12,184 nucleotides of DNA, from positions 1 to 12,184 of the forward strand of contig JAEZQK010000111.1 in the NCBI GenBank assembly GCA_023413135.1, read 5' to 3'. Both the position numbers and the translations under genes were made by a program. Positions within the stretch are counted from its first letter, which is position 1; each line of letters begins with the position of its first letter. Source of the stretch: Bacillota bacterium. GTDB lineage: Bacteria > Bacillota > Clostridia > Christensenellales > Aristaeellaceae. The notes under the pieces are model-generated. The model was not told the DNA's origin, made no database searches, and saw only the letters and a program-made list of their open reading frames with translations. This document shows positions 7,752-12,184 of this stretch, piece by piece.

Positions 7752-8621
7752 CTATTCGGCGCTGAACGGCGGCACATAGGCTGAATCCGCCGCTTCTGCC
7801 TCCTGCTCGTAGCCAGGCAAGCCAAGTGACAGCATATGATCCCTGACCCGCCTGTACTCTTTTTCGGTGATCCTTCTATCCAGGCCAGGGATGTTCACGC
7901 CGTTCATGGGCACGTACTGGCGCATCAGGCTTATGGGGGTGCAGGAAGGCAGGTTTTCCGCGACCCAGTCCAGCAGCCTGATGCTCTCGTTCGTAAGGCC
8001 AGGCAGTATCAGGTGCCGCACCAGCGTTCCCCTTTGCATGAGGCCATCTGCATCGTATACGGCAGGGCCGGTTTGGCGGCACATTTCCAGGATGGCCTGA
8101 GAGGCGTATTCAAAATAATCCGGCGCTCCGGCGCACAGCTTGCCCATGGCCGGAGAAAAATGCTTCAGGTCGGGGAGATACACATCCACATTGCCGTCCA
8201 GCAGTTTCAATGTCTCCGCCTTTTCGTAGCCGCCGGTATTCCATACGATAGGGATATTTGGCCGGTAGAGATCAAGCGCGTTTAGGATAGCGGGCGTAAA
8301 ATGGGTGGGCGTGACCAAGTTGATATTGTGCACACCTTCGCCTTCCAGATGTTTGAAAACATCTGCCTGTTCTTGAACGGAGATTCTCCTGCCGAGCAGC
8401 CGGTGGCTGATTTCCCCGTTCTGGCAATAGGCGCAGCGCAGCACGCAGCCAGTAAAAAATACTGTGCCGCTGCCGCGGGTTCCGCTGATGCATGGTTCCT
8501 CCCAGAAATGCGGCGCCGCCCTGGCGATCACGGGATCGCTGCCCATGCGGCAAAAGCCGCTTCCCGCCATGGGTCTGCGCTCGGCGGCGCAATTCCTGGG
8601 ACAAAGGGTGCAAAGGGACAT
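7752..8621 (-). CDS. Radical SAM protein, PflX-like (pyruvate formate-lyase activase homolog)
   Basis: A 289-residue radical S-adenosylmethionine enzyme. The SAM-cluster motif is CX3CX2C at Cys59, Cys63 and Cys66 (GCVLRCAYCQN), giving a [4Fe-4S] cluster that cleaves SAM. An extra N-terminal cysteine set (CTLCPRNC at residues 4-11, plus Cys24 in GFCRMG) is typical of the PflX/COG1313 group of activase homologs, whose targets are mostly unknown. A VWNTGGYE segment and LPDLKH lie in the expected barrel positions. The ATG at 8621 has TTTGGAGG 7 bases upstream. That Shine-Dalgarno site falls inside repeat copy D, so the 5' end of this gene touches the AT-rich accessory region. It heads the cluster with the HD and AraC-type genes. 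Confidence 0.88.
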   Translation of the reverse strand: MSLCTLCPRNCAAERRPMAGSGFCRMGSDPVIARAAPHFWEEPCISGTRGSGTVFFTGCVLRCAYCQNGEISHRLLGRRISVQEQADVFKHLEGEGVHNINLVTPTHFTPAILNALDLYRPNIPIVWNTGGYEKAETLKLLDGNVDVYLPDLKHFSPAMGKLCAGAPDYFEYASQAILEMCRQTGPAVYDADGLMQRGTLVRHLILPGLTNESIRLLDWVAENLPSCTPISLMRQYVPMNGVNIPGLDRRITEKEYRRVRDHMLSLGLPGYEQEAEAADSAYVPPFSAE

Positions 8622-8628
8622 GAGGGGA

Positions 8629-8669
8629 CCTCCAAATCGGAATTTAGCTTCTTCGCATTATGCTTATTA
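8629..8669. repeat. Palindromic element, copy D (degenerate)
   Basis: The 22-base core at 8629-8650 matches the element consensus (arms CCGACAAATT around GG, perfect in copy B) at 15 positions. Eight bases further on is TATGCTTATTA (8659-8669), identical to the same position in copy B. It lies about 30 bases after the stop of the kinase-like gene and runs to within 8 bases of the radical SAM start codon. It marks the change from AT-rich to GC-rich DNA. The palindrome itself is eroded in this copy. Confidence 0.65.
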
Positions 8670-8680
8670 AAGGAAGCTGA

Positions 8681-9139
8681 TTATAAAAGCTCGTCAGCAG
8701 CCGGCGGTTGAAAAATAGTGATAAATTTATCCATTTCTGCTTTGGGGATTTCAAACGCACCTTCCGGAAGATTCTGATTTCGTTCTTCCAGACGGCGATA
8801 TAATTCAGAATATGGAACGTCCATATAGTGCAACTTGAAGTCCACACCCAGGTTGTTAGCTCTGCTCCTGAAATCATCCCGCTCAACTCGCGCCCAACAC
8901 CCAAAATCAAGAATGACGCTTGTCCCTAATGAAAGAACACTTTTTGCAACATCCCACATGATGTTTTCAATATCACTATGCCGTTTATCGTGATATGGTC
9001 CAGGAAAGTCTTGCCCAAATAATTTCAGTTGCCAAACGTCTGGGGTAAGTAAAAGAGCCTTTTCCCTGACAGACAATTCTTTTGCATATGTTGTTTTTCC
9101 GCTGCAAGGCAGCCCAATCATTAAATGTAGCGTCGCCAT
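8681..9139 (-). CDS. P-loop kinase-like protein (AAA_33/zeta-type fold)
   Basis: A 152-residue protein with Walker A GLPCSGKTT (residues 9-17) directly at the N-terminus, then TPDVW (Asp34) and a strand-Asp element SVILDFGCWARVERDDFR (Asp78), followed by LHYMDVPYSELYRRLEERN with arginines placed like a kinase lid. This pattern fits the small AAA_33 nucleotide-kinase-like family, related to chloramphenicol phosphotransferase and zeta toxins; the phosphate acceptor is unknown and no antitoxin is seen. The ATG at 9139 is chosen because GAGGAG lies 5 bases upstream; the ATG at 9154 has no ribosome-binding site. It is AT-rich compared with the genes to its left, lies between repeat copies D and A, and looks acquired. 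Confidence 0.8.
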   Translation of the reverse strand: MATLHLMIGLPCSGKTTYAKELSVREKALLLTPDVWQLKLFGQDFPGPYHDKRHSDIENIMWDVAKSVLSLGTSVILDFGCWARVERDDFRSRANNLGVDFKLHYMDVPYSELYRRLEERNQNLPEGAFEIPKAEMDKFITIFQPPAADELL

Positions 9140-9152
9140 TCTTTCTCCTCGC

Positions 9153-9181
9153 ATTATATAATTAATCCGCAGTTCTAACTA
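9153..9181 (-). promoter_or_regulatory. Possible promoter of the kinase-like gene, joined to repeat A
   Basis: A perfect TATAAT (9153-9158) lies 14 bases before the kinase-like ATG. The -35 position (9176-9181, TAGTTA) is weak and directly adjoins the palindrome at 9183. The stretch from palindrome to TATAAT is similar to that at copy C, including GGGTAG and GAACTG. Confidence 0.45.
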
Positions 9182-9369
9182 CCCAACAAACTGGAATTTG
9201 TCAGCCTCGTGCTATGAAAATGATACGCAATCGGATACTTATCGCCGCTTTCTTCGTAACCGGGCGGCAGATAAATATTATAGCCGACTTCGTGATTATA
9301 TAATTGGCTGTAAATTGTTTTGTGGGTAACATTTTGAGGTGATTCTGTCGGTGGATTTATGAAATTCAT
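9175..9369 (-). pseudogene. Truncated esterase (N-terminal remnant)
   Basis: A 64-codon frame starting at ATG 9369, with GAGGAG a few bases upstream. The first ~53 residues look like the start of an esterase of the enterochelin-esterase/feruloyl-esterase (alpha/beta hydrolase) kind: NVTHKTIYSQ followed by YNIYLPPGYEESGDKYPIAY and HFH. In intact relatives this strand is followed by the HG oxyanion motif and some 200 more residues holding the Ser-Asp-His triad. Here the homology stops at HFH, and the last ~12 codons, ending SSLLGS and a TAG at 9175, are encoded by repeat copy A. No catalytic residue is left, so it cannot be an active esterase. It is most simply a gene start joined to the repeat by recombination or insertion. 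Confidence 0.7.
9183..9223. repeat. Palindromic element, copy A
   Basis: The core at 9183-9204 matches the consensus at 19 of 22 positions, with TATG again exactly 8 bases beyond it (9213-9216). It lies inside the 3' end of the truncated esterase frame and 44 bases before the kinase-like start codon. Beyond TATG the sequence no longer matches copies B and D but reads as esterase codons, suggesting that the element boundary lies near 9213-9216. Confidence 0.8.
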
Positions 9370-9433
9370 TTTCTCCGCTCCTCGTTTAATAAATTCCTTT
9401 TTGTCTATCTCTCGTATTATTCTTGTACTCCTT

Positions 9434-9474
9434 CCGACAAATTGGAATTTGTCGGCTTTATGGTATGCTTATTA
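9434..9474. repeat. Palindromic element, copy B (perfect palindrome)
   Basis: CCGACAAATT, GG and the exact reverse complement AATTTGTCGG form a perfect 22-base palindrome at 9434-9455, able to fold as a 9-base-pair hairpin with a four-base loop on either strand. TATGCTTATTA follows at 9464-9474. It lies 35 bases after the stop of the 169-residue gene and about 65 bases before the truncated esterase start. The region 9370-9490 holds this element and no gene. A wider inverted repeat surrounds it (CTCGTTTAATAA at 9381-9392 against TTATTAGACGAG at 9469-9480, 11 of 12 pairing). Confidence 0.88.
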
Positions 9475-9490
9475 GACGAGCCTGTCTAAA

Positions 9491-10000
9491 TCAACGACAA
9501 TGCCATGAATCACTATGCGGCGCTGCCCCTTTCCAATATTCCAGCAATTCCTTAATATATTCCAAAGTACTACAGTTGGGATTTATAAACTGAACAGGGA
9601 ATTGAAAGCATGTGTTTGTAAATTCTTTGCCGAAAATCGTCATTTCTTTTCCCTTTGGGCAATCGTCACCCGTACAAGATACACAAGGCATTACACTATC
9701 TTGAACAGCTTTTATGAACCCTTCCTCAAATTTGCCTTTGTATTCACCCGAAAAGAAAAAAACGCGCCATTTATACTTATTCATGAGTATGCTGCACAAA
9801 TAATTTTTCTCATAAGGAATTCTCCAATAATTTGGACCAAACCACTGCTGTGGTGTCATTTGATTCGTTCTCAAATAGGCGACGAACTCCAGAGCTGTTT
9901 CCTTCAAATCACCCTCAAGAAGTTCGAGAATTTCTTCCTCTATTTGGGGACCGATTTTCGCTTGCTCTTTATCCAAAGGGGCGTTGCTTTTTTCGGACAT
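9491..10000 (-). CDS. Cysteine-containing protein of unknown function, 169 residues
   Basis: No characterised function is recognised. The protein seems soluble: it has no signal peptide or membrane segment. An acidic helical N-terminal part (EEEILELLEGDLKETALEFV) is followed by a region rich in aromatic residues (QQWFGPNYWRIPY, KWRVFFFSGEYKGKFEE). A possible metal site follows: Cys106, Cys109 and Cys114 (CVSCX4C) with Cys131 in NTCFQFP. The C-terminal helix is LEYIKELLEYW. The general layout reminds me of small hypothetical proteins found scattered in clostridial genomes, but this is memory, not a search. AAAGGAG lies 10 bases before the ATG at 10000. The gene stands between repeat copies B and C. 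Confidence 0.75.
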   Translation of the reverse strand: MSEKSNAPLDKEQAKIGPQIEEEILELLEGDLKETALEFVAYLRTNQMTPQQWFGPNYWRIPYEKNYLCSILMNKYKWRVFFFSGEYKGKFEEGFIKAVQDSVMPCVSCTGDDCPKGKEMTIFGKEFTNTCFQFPVQFINPNCSTLEYIKELLEYWKGAAPHSDSWHCR

Positions 10001-10022
10001 TGGGTTTCAACTCCTTTCGTAT

Positions 10023-10051
10023 ATTATATAAACAATTTACAGTTCAAACCT
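10023..10051 (-). promoter_or_regulatory. Possible promoter of the 169-residue gene, joined to repeat C
   Basis: A perfect TATAAT (10023-10028) lies 22 bases before the start codon at 10000. The -35 position is weak (AGGTTT, 10046-10051) and ends 2 bases from the palindrome of copy C. The palindrome lies 25 bases upstream of TATAAT, against 24 bases at copy A, and both share GGGTAG and GAACTG in between. Confidence 0.45.
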
Positions 10052-10053
10052 AC

Positions 10054-10085
10054 CCGACAAATTGGGATTTGTCGTGCATATGCTT
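10054..10085. repeat. Palindromic element, copy C
   Basis: The core at 10054-10075 matches the consensus at 20 of 22 positions. TATGCTT follows 3 bases later (10079-10085) instead of 8. It begins 34 bases after the stop of the 348-residue gene and ends 54 bases before the start of the 169-residue gene. Confidence 0.82.
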
Positions 10086-10108
10086 GAAAGGCGCAATGAA
10101 TAAAATGT

Positions 10109-11155
10109 TTATTTCTTTTGCAAGCATGACAATTCTTGATCAAACCATGCTTCAATGTCATCTCGTATATCTAAAACAGAATCATTAAGCGGTATGGGAA
10201 GTCCACGGCAACCGCCATCACAATGACCGATTTCTCTTTTTCTGCCGCAGCCATATCCCTTTGCAATCAGTTCCTGCAAAATTGGAGGAAACGTTTTGAT
10301 GATGTCAGTGTATTCGTGCGTCTTTGTCGGTTTCACATTGAAATGATAACCATTGTTGAGGGAAGCGTTAATTCCCCATAAATCTTTCTGTTTATAACAA
10401 TACTTCATATAGATATGAAACCCTTTTACTTCCACAACGCAGGTAAGTCCTTTATCCAGATAGCGCTGATGCAGTTGCACAATGAAATCCTGCACATCTG
10501 CGGATAAAGGCTTTATCGTATCCTGCACGATGGAAAGCACATCGGTTTCATCCTTTTTCAATACCCTGTAATCACAGCGCAAAAAAACATCCTGGTTGAC
10601 GAGGGTGCCATGGTCCATTTCTGCGATTGCCATGACCTTCAGACCTGTCAGCATAGTGGGGTTATCTGGATATGCAATCTTTATGGTTTTGATGTCTGAC
10701 AAGTTTTGCTTTCTATCATTTATGTCTATGCCGTCAATGCAAATGCCGCAATCCTTAAGAAACCGCAGGCATTCAAGGTTTTTGGTAACAGACAGCTTTC
10801 CATTGAATACGGTATTTCCACAGGCGAGAGACTGTGCGTTTTCAACTGGCATGCCATGATAACCTATGTTCATTAATATGGTGCTTACATTGTGCAGGAA
10901 CGGATAATAGACCGAAAGCGTGGTGCGGTTTTCATATTCATGGGCAACTTTTTTGCTATTATCATAATCATTACCTTTGACGTATAAAAAATCGTAAAGC
11001 TGAACCAAAAAGGCTCTAAACGCATGAATCCCTTCATATAAGTTTTCATTTACTGTAACATTTTTAAACAAAGGATTAATCGCATATGCTTCGATGGTTC
11101 CAGGCACCATTATTTGTTTTAAATAGTTTGCCACATCCGGAAGCGTTTTTCTCAT
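10109..11155 (-). CDS. Protein of unknown function, 348 residues
   Basis: No family is recognised. The protein has no signal peptide or clear membrane helix. It opens with a helical segment (MRKTLPDVANYLKQIM) and a GTIEAYAINPL stretch. The middle is mixed alpha/beta. Near the C-terminus is a glycine- and cysteine-rich patch, GCGRKREIGHCDGGCRG (Cys303, Cys312, Cys316), that could bind a metal or fold as a small loop domain. The ATG at 11155 is preferred because GAGGT lies 6 bases upstream; the alternative ATG at 11176 has only a closely spaced AGGAAA. A TATAAT-like sequence (11193-11198) is present without a clear -35 box. It lies 46 bases after the carbon-nitrogen hydrolase gene, and repeat copy C follows its stop codon. 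Composition is AT-rich, as for its neighbours. Confidence 0.78.
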   Translation of the reverse strand: MRKTLPDVANYLKQIMVPGTIEAYAINPLFKNVTVNENLYEGIHAFRAFLVQLYDFLYVKGNDYDNSKKVAHEYENRTTLSVYYPFLHNVSTILMNIGYHGMPVENAQSLACGNTVFNGKLSVTKNLECLRFLKDCGICIDGIDINDRKQNLSDIKTIKIAYPDNPTMLTGLKVMAIAEMDHGTLVNQDVFLRCDYRVLKKDETDVLSIVQDTIKPLSADVQDFIVQLHQRYLDKGLTCVVEVKGFHIYMKYCYKQKDLWGINASLNNGYHFNVKPTKTHEYTDIIKTFPPILQELIAKGYGCGRKREIGHCDGGCRGLPIPLNDSVLDIRDDIEAWFDQELSCLQKK

Positions 11156-11201
11156 GTGGTTACCTCGTAATCTCATTTTCCTATATTTCTAAATTATAAT
11201 T

Positions 11202-11900
11202 TTAAATACTACTTAAATTTATAAATAATTCCGGCACTCTGTCTTCCCAATATCCAATGGTCTTTTTATCGCATTCTTTTAGATCAATTTCTACAATTAT
11301 ACTTCCAGGAGCATTTTTCTTTAGACTAATACACTGACCTGACGGAGAAAATGCAAATGCTAATGGAATTTGTCCACAATAATGGGAGCACCCTAATACA
11401 AAAGTTTCATTCTCAATTGCTCTTGTTTTTGCAATTGTAACCCACTGTTCATATTGCAGCTCATGATACATACCCGTTCCAATTAAGTTCAATAGAAATA
11501 ATGGTTTATCAATCATCATCACTCTTGAAACTTCGGGGAAATGTATTTCATAACAAATGGGAATTCCAATTACACCAAATTTTGTTTTTACACAATGTAT
11601 GCTGGCACCACGTACTTTTCCTTTTTGTTTTTCACCTTTTGTAAGGATACATTTAGTATATGTATCAGTAATAACACCACCTTCAATTACAAGTGCCTTT
11701 TGCTGCCCATTTTTATGATAATCTTTAAATCCTGTGATCACACAGCTATGGGTATCTTTAATCATATTCAATGCGGCATAAATTGTATCGTTATTAAGAA
11801 ATCCTTCAGGAAATACATAGAGGTCAGCATCACTTTTTAGAATTTTCGAAATTTGACTTAAAGTATTTTCTTTCTCAGGAAGAGCTAACATTATTCTCAT
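11202..11900 (-). CDS. Carbon-nitrogen hydrolase (nitrilase superfamily)
   Basis: The 232 residues carry the nitrilase-fold Glu-Lys-Cys triad: Glu32 in VFPEGF, Lys83 in YTKCIL (the usual YxKxxL context) and Cys116 in GIPICYEIHFPE. Enzymes of this family hydrolyse amides, nitriles or carbamoyl groups; which substrate is used here cannot be told, and the protein is somewhat shorter than the usual 260-280 residues. The later helix AKTRAIENETFVLGCSHYCG is typical of the family. It is the most AT-rich complete gene of the window. AAAGGAA stands before the ATG at 11900. It lies 45 bases after the alpha/beta hydrolase gene and 46 bases before the 348-residue gene, with no palindromic element in either gap. 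Confidence 0.88.
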   Translation of the reverse strand: MRIMLALPEKENTLSQISKILKSDADLYVFPEGFLNNDTIYAALNMIKDTHSCVITGFKDYHKNGQQKALVIEGGVITDTYTKCILTKGEKQKGKVRGASIHCVKTKFGVIGIPICYEIHFPEVSRVMMIDKPLFLLNLIGTGMYHELQYEQWVTIAKTRAIENETFVLGCSHYCGQIPLAFAFSPSGQCISLKKNAPGSIIVEIDLKECDKKTIGYWEDRVPELFINLSSI

Positions 11901-11945
11901 ATGAATTCCTTTACAGATTAAGTTTCATTTATTCAATTATTAGTT

Positions 11946-12184
11946 TTATGTATCCATCAGTTTCGCATTTGAATCTATCCACTCTATAATAAAATCAAAA
12001 CGCTCTTTCGTCAATTCATGACCACCTGAATATCTCTTGTGATACAAGTTTTGTAAAGCATCATATTCTAAATAGGCTTGGCTGGCTTTTTCAACAATAT
12101 ATGACGCATCTTTTGAATATTTATCGTCTTCCGCAGAAACAATCAGCATTTGTCTTGGTGCAATGCAAGATACTAAATCATATA
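11946..12184 (-). CDS. Alpha/beta hydrolase, C-terminal part (partial)
   Basis: The frame runs in from beyond the right edge and ends with TAA at 11946; the true start is outside the window, and the ATG at 12149 is internal. The visible ~78 residues show the end of an alpha/beta hydrolase: the strand IAPRQMLIVSAEDDKYS, which carries the acidic residue of the catalytic triad, then YSGGHELTKERFDFIIEWID with the catalytic histidine in GGHE. This arrangement (IAPR...SAEDD...GGH) is typical of acetyl-xylan-esterase or glucuronoyl-esterase-like hydrolases, but the nucleophile region is not visible. It is not the missing half of the truncated esterase at 9175-9369, which belongs to another hydrolase type. 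Confidence 0.75.
   Translation of the reverse strand, partial: YDLVSCIAPRQMLIVSAEDDKYSKDASYIVEKASQAYLEYDALQNLYHKRYSGGHELTKERFDFIIEWIDSNAKLMDT

Noticed and set aside
8681..9139. Kinase-like gene as a zeta-type toxin of a toxin-antitoxin pair
   Set aside because: No small antitoxin gene precedes or follows it, and the short protein fits the general AAA_33 kinase group equally well.
9183..10085. Palindromic elements as canonical integron attC sites or as intrinsic terminators
   Set aside because: The conserved GTTRRRY and RYYYAAC boxes are not evident, and no T-run follows the hairpins. The cassette idea is kept only as an analogy.
8629..10085. The four repeats as a CRISPR array
   Set aside because: The spacing is irregular (about 250-620 bases), whole genes lie between copies and no cas gene is present.
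9515..10087. Plus-strand frame of 190 codons opposite the 169-residue gene
   Set aside because: It runs antisense through a gene with a good ribosome-binding site and through repeat copy C, shows no family features, and is a shadow.

Overview
The window looks like chromosomal DNA from a Gram-positive, probably clostridial (Bacillota) bacterium. The evidence is an AddB-type recombination nuclease instead of RecB, strong GGAGG ribosome-binding sites in front of almost every gene, a TTG start codon, and clean TTGnnn/TATAAT promoters. The species cannot be named from the sequence. No rRNA, tRNA, CRISPR array, insertion sequence or integrase gene is visible.

Left part (1-8621, clearly GC-rich): the minus strand carries the first 19 codons of a P-loop ATPase (1-57) with its own promoter, and addB (136-3462), the nuclease/helicase-like subunit of the AddAB double-strand-break repair complex. 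Diverging from addB on the plus strand is a two-gene unit: a metallophosphoesterase (3578-4414) and mnmE, the tRNA wobble-uridine modification GTPase (4429-5787). Facing mnmE is a minus-strand cluster with short gaps, transcribed in the order PflX-like radical SAM protein (7752-8621), HD-domain phosphohydrolase (7131-7724), AraC-type regulator with a PocR-like sensor domain (5843-7093).

Right part (about 8629-12184, visibly AT-rich): all genes lie on the minus strand and are unrelated in function: a P-loop kinase-like protein (8681-9139), a truncated esterase start (9175-9369), a cysteine-containing 169-residue protein of unknown function (9491-10000), a 348-residue protein of unknown function (10109-11155), a nitrilase-family carbon-nitrogen hydrolase (11202-11900) and the C-terminal end of an alpha/beta hydrolase (11946 to the window edge).

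The most notable structure is a family of four related palindromic elements at about 8629, 9183, 9434 and 10054. Each has a 22-base palindrome (arms CCGACAAATT around GG). In three copies TATG lies exactly 8 bases further on, and two of those continue as the identical 11-mer TATGCTTATTA. For three copies the element follows the stop codon of one small gene by about 30-36 bases; the fourth cuts into the end of the broken esterase gene. One copy sits exactly at the change from GC-rich to AT-rich DNA. The layout (small unrelated same-strand genes, each ended by one palindromic element) resembles a gene-cassette array. The elements do not match canonical integron attC boxes and no recombinase is in view, so this is a hypothesis. 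An alternative is a repeated operator/promoter module, because two copies lie at the same distance upstream of a TATAAT box.
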